NCBI GenBank assembly: GCA_965223485.1
Contig: OZ244993.1
Span: 1,922,001 to 1,986,000 of the forward strand
DNA: 64,000 nucleotides
Reading direction: 5' to 3'
From: VXPQ01 sp965223485
GTDB taxonomy: Bacteria; Bacteroidota; Rhodothermia; Rhodothermales; VXPQ01
Part shown: one piece after another, positions 42,341 through 50,043 of the stretch
Layout: each line of letters begins with the position of its first letter
How positions within the stretch are numbered: the stretch's first letter is position 1
The notes under the pieces: generated by a model
The model's database searches: none
The model's input: only the letters and a program-made list of their open reading frames with translations
Told to the model about the DNA's origin: nothing
Made by a program: the position numbers and the translations under genes

Positions 42341-44683
42341 ATGCGCTTCTTTTTCTCTTTTTGCCTTGCGGTATTTCTGGCCGGTGCAGGTTCTGCGGCT
42401 GCACAGGATCATCGCTGGCAGGCGCACACATCTTTTCGGCAGGTTACCGACGTGGCGGCGCATGGCGATGCGTTGTGGGCTGCCACGAAAGGGGGCGTAT
42501 TCCGTTATGAAATCGGGTCTGGAGCGTTTTCGACGTATACCCCCAGTGAAGGCCTCCATGGCGTGGAGGTACAGGCCATCACTGTGGACCCTCTTAACGA
42601 TGTCATTTGGATTGGATATCAGGACGGCGTACTGGATCGGCTCGATCCGGCGACAGGCATCGTAAAAACGTATTTCGACATTGCGCGCGCCGAACAATTC
42701 ACGTCGCGGCAGATCAACAAGATTGTGGTGCGTGGGGATTCCGTGTTTGCAGCGACAGCGTTTGGAGTCGTTGTTTTCGATCCGGTCCGGAACGAGGTGC
42801 GCGATACGTACAGCAAGCTGGGTTCGCTTGCAGCGGGTACGGAAGTGTTTGACCTGACCTTCGCGCCGGGGCAGGGTGGTGAACCATCCATCTGGCTGGC
42901 TACGAACGCAGGGGTGGCGTATGCTTCCATGCAATCCATCAACCTGAGCGACCCCGCCGAATGGACGGTCGAGGTGACGGGGCTTCCGGTTCGGGAGTTG
43001 CGCGCGATCGCCTGGTTCGAGGGAGCGATATATGCCGGGACGACACGAGATCTGGTGCGCCGGTCGAACGACGGCGTCTATGTTCCGCTTGGAGTAACCA
43101 CCCAGGGCATTCTGGATCTGGAGGTCCTTTCGGATCGGCTGATGGGCGTAGAGCGATTTACTCCGTTTGTCGTGTCCGGAGGGCAGGCCCGCAAGATATC
43201 CATGGAAACGTACCAGGATCCGGTGGCTCTGATCGCAGGCCCGGACGGGAACGTATGGATCGGCGATACCCAGGGTAGTCTGATCGCCGTAGCGCCCCCG
43301 GAAATTTCCGACCGGAGTGTAGAGGTCATTCTTTCCGAAATATATCCGGACGGACCACGCGACAATTCGTTTTCGGGCTTGCAGGTGGATGGTAACGGAA
43401 ATCTCTGGGCAATTGGTGTTCGCGAGGACGAGAGCGGTTTTTATCGCTTCGATGTTGATGGAAACTGGACGAATTACGTTCGCCGGTTATTTCCCGAATT
43501 GTTCACCTCGTATGATCGCCTGCATGTGGATGTTCAGGGGAATGCCTGGATAGGCTCCTCAGGGAATGGTTTGGCGGAGGTGTCGGCTGACGGGGCGGTA
43601 CGCGCCTGGGACCCTGGCGATTCGTCGTTACTTCCGGCTGCCGGCACGGATAATTATATCATTGTGGGCGGGGTTGCCGACGACAACGACGGCAGGATAT
43701 GGGTCACGAATCCGGCGTCTCCCGCACCGATGCATGTTTACGAGCCGGAGGGAGATGTATGGACGGCCATTCCCTCTATCCAGTGCGGGAGTTTCTCCAC
43801 GGTCGGTGCGGCATTTGATCGCATCTATATCGATTCGTTCGATCAGCAATGGATCATCGTGATTGATCTCGCGAATCTGAGACGAGTGCTTGGGCTACTT
43901 GTCCTGGACGTGAATGAAACGCTTGCTACGATCAATGACGATGCATGCCGCTTTTTCGATGAAGAGGGGGCCCGCGGGCAGGGTTTGCCGGGTACGACAG
44001 TGACTGCGGTCGTGGAGGACCGGGACGGTATTGTCTGGATAGGCACGGACAAGGGGCTTGCCTTTGTGATCAATAACGGAATCGTGGCAGAGGACGACAA
44101 TTCCGTGCCCATTTGGCCACAGCTCGCCGATCGCACGGAAGGGACGTATCTGCTGAACGGCATTTTCGTGAACGACCTGGCGGTAGATCCGGCGGGTCGA
44201 TTATGGGTGGCAACGAACGAGGGAATCACGATCATACGGCAGGCCGAAGGCGGTTATGAGGTGGTTGAACAGTTTTCCATCGATAATTCGCCGCTTTTTT
44301 CGGACGCTGTACTTGCCATTGCCATCGACCCGATATCGGGCCGGGTATATCTGGCCACCGATCAAGGCTTGATGAGTTATGAAGGGGGCGCCATTGCCCC
44401 TGTGGAACAGGTTGGGGAAATCAAGGTTTATCCGAACCCGATTTATATGGAGTCGGATGCCGACGTGTCGATTTTCATGGAGGGGCTTGTAGAGGCTACT
44501 TCATTGCGGGTCGTCACGCTCACCGGTGAAGTGGTGGCGCGTTTGCAAACGCGAGGGGGGCGGGCCACATGGGACGGCCGGGATGTGCACGGCCGCATGG
44601 TTCCGTCGGGTATGTATCTCGTCATTGCTGTCGGCGATGGCGGCGAAGGAGCGGCCTACGGGAAAGTGGCTGTGATTCGCTGA
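42341..44683 (+). CDS. PorZ-like two-propeller protein with T9SS-type C-terminus
   Basis: A 780-residue exported protein. The start at 42341 gives a signal peptide (MRFFFSFCLAVFLAGAGSAAAQ). The mature N-terminus (WQAHTSFRQVTDVAAHGDAL, then ATKGGVFRYE and GLHGVEVQAI) matches the first propeller of PorZ, a surface component of type IX secretion that takes part in attaching A-LPS to cargo. Two beta-propellers of 'two-component regulator' type follow, with repeats such as GNLWAIG, GNAWIGSSGNGL, GIVWIGTDKGL and GRLWVATNEGI. The C-terminal 90 residues form an Ig-like sorting domain (IKVYPNP, VVTLTGEVVARL, SGMYLVIAV). The link to T9SS fits the sorting domains at 48.3 and 54.9 kb. Confidence 0.82.
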   Translation: MRFFFSFCLAVFLAGAGSAAAQDHRWQAHTSFRQVTDVAAHGDALWAATKGGVFRYEIGSGAFSTYTPSEGLHGVEVQAITVDPLNDVIWIGYQDGVLDRLDPATGIVKTYFDIARAEQFTSRQINKIVVRGDSVFAATAFGVVVFDPVRNEVRDTYSKLGSLAAGTEVFDLTFAPGQGGEPSIWLATNAGVAYASMQSINLSDPAEWTVEVTGLPVRELRAIAWFEGAIYAGTTRDLVRRSNDGVYVPLGVTTQGILDLEVLSDRLMGVERFTPFVVSGGQARKISMETYQDPVALIAGPDGNVWIGDTQGSLIAVAPPEISDRSVEVILSEIYPDGPRDNSFSGLQVDGNGNLWAIGVREDESGFYRFDVDGNWTNYVRRLFPELFTSYDRLHVDVQGNAWIGSSGNGLAEVSADGAVRAWDPGDSSLLPAAGTDNYIIVGGVADDNDGRIWVTNPASPAPMHVYEPEGDVWTAIPSIQCGSFSTVGAAFDRIYIDSFDQQWIIVIDLANLRRVLGLLVLDVNETLATINDDACRFFDEEGARGQGLPGTTVTAVVEDRDGIVWIGTDKGLAFVINNGIVAEDDNSVPIWPQLADRTEGTYLLNGIFVNDLAVDPAGRLWVATNEGITIIRQAEGGYEVVEQFSIDNSPLFSDAVLAIAIDPISGRVYLATDQGLMSYEGGAIAPVEQVGEIKVYPNPIYMESDADVSIFMEGLVEATSLRVVTLTGEVVARLQTRGGRATWDGRDVHGRMVPSGMYLVIAVGDGGEGAAYGKVAVIR

Positions 44684-44690
44684 TACACAT

Positions 44691-44765
44691 GGTGACCGTA
44701 GCTCAGTCGGTTAGAGCGCCAGGTTGTGGCCCTGGAGGTCGTGGGTTCGATTCCCATCGGTCACC
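44691..44765 (+). tRNA. tRNA-His (GTG)
   Basis: Full cloverleaf: an acceptor stem GTGACCG/CGGTCAC plus the extra 5' G that marks tRNA-His (position -1, base 44691, opposite C73), D-arm GCTC/GAGC, anticodon stem CCAGG/CCTGG with loop TTGTGGC (anticodon GTG), and T-arm with TTCGATT. The CCA end is not encoded. It starts 7 bp after the PorZ-like gene. Confidence 0.95.
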
Positions 44766-44779
44766 CCGCATGAGTATAT

Positions 44780-44855
44780 GCCGCGTTCGTCTAGGGGTCC
44801 AGGACGCCGGCCTTTCACGCCGGTAACACGGGTTCAAATCCCGTACGCGGTACCA
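44780..44855 (+). tRNA. tRNA-Glu (TTC)
   Basis: Acceptor stem GCCGCGT/ACGCGGT (first pair G-U), anticodon stem CCGGC/GCCGG with loop CTTTCAC (anticodon TTC), and T-arm ACGGG/CCCGT with TTCAAAT. The discriminator A is followed by CCA at 44853-44855. That CCA lies in a small inverted repeat (TACCAC / GTGGTA, 44851-44870). It is 14 bp behind tRNA-His, probably in one transcript. Confidence 0.95.
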
Positions 44856-44919
44856 CGTCACGCTGTGGTATTGATGAGGGGAAATCAAGAAGCGGTATTG
44901 CCCATTCAGGTTTCTTGTC

Positions 44920-45789
44920 ATGTCATCCAACGATCTGTCCCGCCTGCATACAACCGTAAGCGATCTGTTTTCCGGCATGGATCCGGAAGGGCATCGCCTG
45001 ACCGCCGAGCAGGTCGCCTTTTTCCGCGAGAAAGGATACGTGTCTGGAATTCGTCTTCTTAATGACGAACAGGTTGAAGCGCTTCGAACGGAATTGCAGG
45101 AGTTTTTCGATCCGGATCACGAGGGTCATGAACTCTGGCACGAGTACCATACCAATGAGTCCGGCGACCCGGACAACGTATTGTTTCATGCCCTGGGCGC
45201 CTGGCGGATTCGCCCGGGGTTTCATGATGTCCTGTGGAATCCGGCGTTCACGGCGCCGGCGGCGCAACTTCTTGCCGGTCCGGTCCGATTCTGGCACGAC
45301 CAGCTTTTTTGCAAGCCCGCCCGGCACGGCGGGGTAGTGGCTTGGCATCAGGATTATTCGTACTGGACCCGCACACAACCCCTGTCGCATCTCACATGCT
45401 GGATCGGGCTGGACGACGCCACGGTCGATAACGGATGCCTCCGCTACATTCCGGGGAGCCACGAATGGAATCTGCTTCCGGTTACGGGGCTGGCGAACGA
45501 CATGGAGGCTATTTTTCAGGTCCTGACCGAGGAACAGAAGGAAGCGTTCAATCCCGTCTCAATAGAACTCAAGGCCGGGGAGGCCGCCTTTCATCACCCC
45601 CTCATGGTGCATGGTTCCTATGCAAACCGGACGGACCGCCCGCGTCGCGCCATGGTCATCAATGTAGTGCGGGACGGCGTGCGTTCGGCCACCGACGAGC
45701 CGCTTCTCGACGGGGCGCCAACCATTGGTAAAGGGGAAGCACTGGACGGCCAATTCTTCCCGCTCCTGTACGATCCGGCTCACTCATGA
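44920..45789 (+). CDS. phytanoyl-CoA dioxygenase family protein
   Basis: A 289-residue Fe(II)/2-oxoglutarate-dependent oxygenase of the PhyH family. The iron motif HxD is in VAWHQDYSYW near residue 140, the second His in HPLMVHGSYANRTD near 230, and the 2-oxoglutarate Arg follows in RPRRAMVIN. FWHDQLFCKP and WIGLDDATVDNGCLRYIPGSH are typical of the family. It has no signal peptide. It overlaps the next gene, an exported Gfo/Idh/MocA protein, by ATGA, so both are made from one mRNA. The substrate is unknown. Confidence 0.93.
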   Translation: MSSNDLSRLHTTVSDLFSGMDPEGHRLTAEQVAFFREKGYVSGIRLLNDEQVEALRTELQEFFDPDHEGHELWHEYHTNESGDPDNVLFHALGAWRIRPGFHDVLWNPAFTAPAAQLLAGPVRFWHDQLFCKPARHGGVVAWHQDYSYWTRTQPLSHLTCWIGLDDATVDNGCLRYIPGSHEWNLLPVTGLANDMEAIFQVLTEEQKEAFNPVSIELKAGEAAFHHPLMVHGSYANRTDRPRRAMVINVVRDGVRSATDEPLLDGAPTIGKGEALDGQFFPLLYDPAHS

Positions 45790-46889
45790 AGCACATCGTC
45801 TGCGTATTCTGCGTCGCACTTGCGACCCTCGTTTTCCCTGTTTCTGCGTACGGTCAGGAGCATGCCCCGCTCCGGCTTGCTATTGCCCGCCTTACGCACG
45901 GTCATGTAAACTGGATATTCAACCGTCCCGGCAAGTCCGATATCGACCTGGTCGGCATTTATGAGCCGAACGCAGTGTTGCGGGAACGTTTCATCGAACG
46001 ATACGATCTTTCCCCGGCTCTTTTCTTCGCGGATCTGGAAGACATGCTCGACGAGGCGACCCCGGAGGCTGTTGCGGCCTTCGGTTCCATTGCCGAGCAT
46101 CTGGAGGTTGTGGAGGCGGCCGCCCCCCGCGGCGTCCATGTAATGGTTGAGAAGCCGCTGGCTTTCGCTATCGAGGATGCCCGGCGAATGCGCACATTGG
46201 CCGAGCAGCATGCCATTCATCTCATCACCAACTACGAGACGACCTGGTATCCCGCCATGTACGCTGCGCAAGAGGCGATTGCCGACAGCGCACTCGGCCC
46301 CATTCGGAAGATGGTAATCCGCGACGGACATCGGGGGCCGGCGGAGATTGGTGTCAGCGACGAATTTCTGGATTGGCTCACCGATCCGGCGTATAACGGA
46401 GGTGGGGCGCTCATAGATTTCGGTTGTTACGGGGCAAACATCGCGACCTGGCTGATGGGTGGCGCGGCGCCCCAAACGGTGACCGCCGTAACGCAACAGA
46501 TCAAACCGGACATCTATCCACGAGTGGACGACGAAGCGACGATCCTGTTGACCTGGCCCCATGCACAGGCGATCATTCAGGCATCCTGGAACTGGCCGTT
46601 CAACCGCAAGGATATGCATGTCTACGGCCGAACGGGGTATCTTTTCGCCCCCCACGGTACGGAACTTCGCATCCGGCAGGGGGGCAACGCCGAGGAACAG
46701 GTGCGCCTCTTCGAACCGAGACCCGCTCCGTTCGACGGTCCGTTCAGTTATCTGGCTGCCGTAGTGCGCGGTGAAGTGCAGGTGGCCGACACCGATCTTT
46801 CCTCCCTGGAGAATAATGTGACCGTGGTGCGCATTCTGGACGCCGCCCGCGAGTCCGCACGCACGGGCCGAACGGTGGTATTGGAGTAG
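45786..46889 (+). CDS. Sec-exported Gfo/Idh/MocA family oxidoreductase
   Basis: A 367-residue protein with a Sec signal peptide (MKHIVCVFCVALATLVFPVSAYG). The Rossmann part is unusual in that the glycine motif is replaced by LRLAIARLTHGHVNW. The EKP motif is present (VMVEKPLAF near residue 123), and so are GGGALIDFGCYGANIATWLMG with the catalytic-site His/Asp region and SWNWPFNRKDMHVYG. The weak nucleotide-binding motif and the Sec route leave open whether it carries NAD or is a sugar-binding relative. It is translationally coupled to the dioxygenase gene. The second exported member of this family in the window, at 2.4 kb, uses the Tat route. Confidence 0.88.
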   Translation: MKHIVCVFCVALATLVFPVSAYGQEHAPLRLAIARLTHGHVNWIFNRPGKSDIDLVGIYEPNAVLRERFIERYDLSPALFFADLEDMLDEATPEAVAAFGSIAEHLEVVEAAAPRGVHVMVEKPLAFAIEDARRMRTLAEQHAIHLITNYETTWYPAMYAAQEAIADSALGPIRKMVIRDGHRGPAEIGVSDEFLDWLTDPAYNGGGALIDFGCYGANIATWLMGGAAPQTVTAVTQQIKPDIYPRVDDEATILLTWPHAQAIIQASWNWPFNRKDMHVYGRTGYLFAPHGTELRIRQGGNAEEQVRLFEPRPAPFDGPFSYLAAVVRGEVQVADTDLSSLENNVTVVRILDAARESARTGRTVVLE

Positions 46890-46904
46890 GTACCCTCCAA
46901 TTCG

Positions 46905-47000
46905 ATGACATGGACGATTGATCCGGTTATTGCAGCAAAGCACATTGATATACTGGAGGAAAGGCTCAGGGGCGCTCTTGCCATGCTCAGAACAGAGTAA
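46905..47000 (+). CDS. possible 31-residue ORF, unknown
   Basis: A short open frame (MTWTIDPVIAAKHIDILEER and on to MLRTE) between the oxidoreductase and the first sugar dehydrogenase. It could encode a small amphipathic helix. It has no Shine-Dalgarno signal and no equivalent before the second dehydrogenase. It may be chance. Confidence 0.15.
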   Translation: MTWTIDPVIAAKHIDILEERLRGALAMLRTE

Positions 47001-47041
47001 AAATCCCCCCGCAGCCGAAATTCCGCGTACCTTCGGGGTAT
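46991..47041 (+). repeat. upstream block shared with 48654-48708
   Basis: About 50 bp before the first sugar dehydrogenase gene (CAGAGTAAAAATCCCC, then CGCAGCCGAAATTC and GCGTACCTTC) is nearly the same as the block before the second copy. The gene duplication therefore included the 5' control region. CGTACCTTC at 47026 and 48692 could be a -7 element; if so, the ATG at 47042 and 48709 would be too close, and translation would start at an internal Met. Confidence 0.85.
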
Positions 47042-48568
47042 ATGCTGTTGCCCAGTCCATACATGGTCCTGATTCCGCCCATGCCTCCGCATAGTCCGAT
47101 CAGTTCTTCCGCGTTGTGCTCCAGGCTGCCGATCTGTTTTCTCATCCTGCTGCTCTTTGCAGTGCCCGCAAGTGGGCAGAACTGGATTGTCGAGTCGTCG
47201 GACGGCGCACTACGGCTTGAGGAACCGTTTCCGAATCTCCGCTTCACCCGCCCCGTGGATTTTCAGATACCCGGAGACGGTTCGGACCGGATTTTCGTGG
47301 TTGAGCAGGCAGGCGTCATTAAGGTTTTCGATAACCGCTCCGATACCGGTTCGGCCGGCGCCTTTCTCGATATAAAGAGCCGGGTCCGCGACCAGGGCAA
47401 CGAAGAGGGCCTTCTTGGTCTTGCATTCCACCCGAATTTTACCAGTAATGGATATTTCTTTGTGAATTATACGGCCTCCTCCCCCCGGCGGACCGTGGTG
47501 GCTCGTTACAGTGTCGATCCGAACGATTCCGATCGCGCCCTGTCAAGCGAAACGGTCATTCTTGAGGTAGCCCAGCCGTACGGCAATCATAATGCGGGGC
47601 AAATTGTGTTCGGCCCCGATGGGTATTTGTATGTAACGCTGGGTGATGGCGGCAGCGGCGGAGATCCGCAAGACAACGGTGAGGACCCCACCACCTTGCT
47701 GGGCTCCATCCTGCGCATAGACGTAGACGGAGGTTCGCCGTACGCCATTCCCCCGGACAATCCCTTTGTGGGCAATACGGACGGCTATCGCGAAGAGATT
47801 TATGCGTATGGACTGCGCAATCCCTGGCGAATCAGCTTCGATTCGTCAACGGGTCGGTTATGGGCTGCCGATGTCGGGCAGAACCTGTACGAGGAAGTGA
47901 ATATTATCGAGAAAGGGGGGAATTACGGCTGGGATATCATGGAGGGGCTGCATTGTTATGAACCGAGTGCAGGTTGCGACCGAACGGGGTTGACATTACC
48001 CGTATGGGAATACTCGCACGATCTCGGCATTTCGATCACGGGCGGTTTCGTATACCGGGGAACGTTGGCTCCCTCGCTGGAAGGCCGGTATGTGTTCGCC
48101 GATTACGGAACAGGGCGCATCTGGGCGCTTGCATGGGACGGCTCGGATGCAGCGGTGGAGGAAATCATGGACACCAGCCTTGCTATTTCTTCCTTTGGGG
48201 TCGATGAGCAGCAGGAGCTGTACGCATTAGCCTTCAACGGCAGGATATACCGGTTCGCGGAGGATACTCCGCCGAGTACGAGTGCAGAAAACGAGGAGTT
48301 ACCTGCCGAGGTGGCGCTTCTGGGCAACTATCCGAATCCGTTCAATCCGGAGACCACCATACGATATGCGTTGCCGCAGGCAGGCAACGTACGCCTTGCG
48401 GTGTACGACCTGCTCGGTCACGAAGTGGCGGTGCTCGTCGACGAACCGAAACCCGCAGGTCATCATGCAACGCGCTTCGATGCAGGCGATCTGCCCAGCG
48501 GCGCGTACGTCTACCGGTTGCAGGCGCAAGACAAGATCATGGTGCAAATCATGATGCTCGTCAAGTGA
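47042..48568 (+). CDS. soluble sugar (glucose/sorbosone) dehydrogenase with T9SS sorting domain
   Basis: A 508-residue protein. After a signal peptide ending AVPASGQ comes a six-bladed propeller of the PQQ-dependent glucose/sorbosone dehydrogenase family: FTRPVDFQIPGDGSDRIFV, GNEEGLLGLAFHPNF, YGNHNAGQIVFGPDGYLYV, GDGGSGGDPQDNGED and AYGLRNPWRISFD. PQQ- and calcium-binding loops are in these blocks. From about residue 420 a type IX sorting domain follows (LLGNYPNPFNPETTIRYALP, VYDLLGHEVAVLV, SGAYVYRLQA). It would be taken through the outer membrane and released or attached. The start is uncertain; 47063 or 47081 give a more usual signal length. Tandem paralogue downstream. Confidence 0.92.
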   Translation: MLLPSPYMVLIPPMPPHSPISSSALCSRLPICFLILLLFAVPASGQNWIVESSDGALRLEEPFPNLRFTRPVDFQIPGDGSDRIFVVEQAGVIKVFDNRSDTGSAGAFLDIKSRVRDQGNEEGLLGLAFHPNFTSNGYFFVNYTASSPRRTVVARYSVDPNDSDRALSSETVILEVAQPYGNHNAGQIVFGPDGYLYVTLGDGGSGGDPQDNGEDPTTLLGSILRIDVDGGSPYAIPPDNPFVGNTDGYREEIYAYGLRNPWRISFDSSTGRLWAADVGQNLYEEVNIIEKGGNYGWDIMEGLHCYEPSAGCDRTGLTLPVWEYSHDLGISITGGFVYRGTLAPSLEGRYVFADYGTGRIWALAWDGSDAAVEEIMDTSLAISSFGVDEQQELYALAFNGRIYRFAEDTPPSTSAENEELPAEVALLGNYPNPFNPETTIRYALPQAGNVRLAVYDLLGHEVAVLVDEPKPAGHHATRFDAGDLPSGAYVYRLQAQDKIMVQIMMLVK

Positions 48569-48653
48569 AACCGGCGTCTTTACGAAAAATGAAACGCTCT
48601 CGAGACAGTGCGTTGTCCTCTCCGGGTACTTTGCCGAGCATCTGGCTGCCGTG

Positions 48654-48708
48654 GCCACAGAGTGAAAAATCCCCTCGCAGCCGAAATTCTGCGTACCTTC
48701 AATAATCT
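48654..48708 (+). repeat. upstream block shared with 46991-47041
   Basis: Second copy of the 5' block (CAGAGTGAAAAATCCCC, CGCAGCCGAAATTC, GCGTACCTTC), ending at the start of the second dehydrogenase gene. Confidence 0.85.
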
Positions 48709-49965
48709 ATGCCGCTGTCCAGTCCATACATGGTCTTGACCCCGCAAATGCCTCTACATAACCCCATCCGTCCTTTCGCGTTGTGCTCCAAGCTTCCGAT
48801 CTGTTTTCTTCTCCTGCTGTTCCTTACCGCTTCTGCATGTGGACAAGATGAGATTGCGGAGCCGGAACCTGTACCTGTACCGGAAGGGGGGCTACGGCTT
48901 GAGGAACCGTTTCCGGATCTGCGCTTCACCCGCCCCGTGGATTTTCAGATACCGGGGGACGGTTCGGGCCGGATCTTCGTACTCGAGCAGGCGGGGATCA
49001 TTAAGGTTTTCGATAATCGCTCCGATACCGGCTCGGCCGACACCTTTCTCGACATAACGGACCGGGTCCGCGATCAGGGCAACGAAGAGGGGCTTCTCGG
49101 TCTTGCATTTCACCCGGAATTTGCCACGAACGGATATTTCTTCGTGGATTATACGGCCTCGGATCCCCGGCGGACCGTGGTGGCCCGTTACGATGTTGAC
49201 CCGGGCAATTCCGACCGCGCGCTATCGGAAAGCGAGACGGTTATTCTCGAGGTAGCCCAGCCGTACGGCAATCATAATGGGGGGCAAATCGTGTTCGGCC
49301 CCGATGGATATCTGTATGTAACCCTGGGTGATGGCGGCAGCGGCGGGGACCCGCAAGACAACGGCGAGGACCCCTCTACCTTGCTGGGGTCCATCTTGCG
49401 TATAGACGTAGACGGAGGTTCGCCGTACGCTATTCCTCCGGACAATCCCTTTGTGGGCAACGATGCGGGGTATCGCGAGGAAATTTATGCGTATGGACTG
49501 CGCAATCCCTGGCGGATCAGTTTCGACCCGCCGACCGGCCAATTGTGGGCTGCCGATGTCGGGCAGAACCTGTACGAGGAAGTGCACATCATTGAGGCGG
49601 GGGAGAATTACGGATGGGATGTAATGGAGGGGCTGCACTGTTATGAACCGGATACGGGCTGTGACCGGGAAGGGCTGATACTTCCCGTATGGGAATACTC
49701 GCACGATCTCGGCATTTCGATCACGGGCGGCTTCGTATACCGGGGGGATTTGGCTCCCTCGCTGGCGGGCCGGTATGTGTTCGCCGACTACGGAACGGGG
49801 CGCATCTGGGCGCTTGCATGGGACGGCGCCGATGCAGAGGTGGAGGAGATCATGAACACCAACCTTGCTATCTCGTCCTTTGGGGTCGATGGGCAGCAGG
49901 AGCTGTACGCATTGGCCTTCAACGGCAGGATATACCGGTTCACGGAGCAATCTTCCGATCAATAA
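48709..49965 (+). CDS. sugar dehydrogenase paralogue, probable lipoprotein
   Basis: A 418-residue tandem paralogue of the preceding protein; the propeller is nearly identical over about 350 residues (EEPFPDLRFTRPVDFQIPGD, GNEEGLLGLAFHPEF, YGNHNGGQIVFGPDGYLYV). It differs at both ends. The signal peptide ends in LTASACGQD, a plausible lipobox with Cys, followed by a short Pro/Glu linker (PEPVPVPEGG). The T9SS domain is absent, the protein stopping right after the last propeller blade (IYRFTEQSSDQ). It therefore probably stays anchored by lipid in a membrane, while its sister is sorted by T9SS. The true start may be 48730 or 48748. Confidence 0.9.
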   Translation: MPLSSPYMVLTPQMPLHNPIRPFALCSKLPICFLLLLFLTASACGQDEIAEPEPVPVPEGGLRLEEPFPDLRFTRPVDFQIPGDGSGRIFVLEQAGIIKVFDNRSDTGSADTFLDITDRVRDQGNEEGLLGLAFHPEFATNGYFFVDYTASDPRRTVVARYDVDPGNSDRALSESETVILEVAQPYGNHNGGQIVFGPDGYLYVTLGDGGSGGDPQDNGEDPSTLLGSILRIDVDGGSPYAIPPDNPFVGNDAGYREEIYAYGLRNPWRISFDPPTGQLWAADVGQNLYEEVHIIEAGENYGWDVMEGLHCYEPDTGCDREGLILPVWEYSHDLGISITGGFVYRGDLAPSLAGRYVFADYGTGRIWALAWDGADAEVEEIMNTNLAISSFGVDGQQELYALAFNGRIYRFTEQSSDQ

Positions 49966-50043
49966 GCTATACCCGCCCGCATGTTGCCCGACGAGCCGGG
50001 CGTGCGTATTATTGCAGGGCATGTATCCTTGAGGGCCAATGCC

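Noticed and set aside
41660..42934. 424-codon minus-strand frame across ribH
   Set aside because: It covers a clear lumazine synthase and the start of the PorZ-like gene; its product is basic and without family features.
45780..47060. 426-codon open frame antisense to the exported oxidoreductase
   Set aside because: Shadow of the sense gene; no domain, and the sense product has a signal peptide and family motifs.
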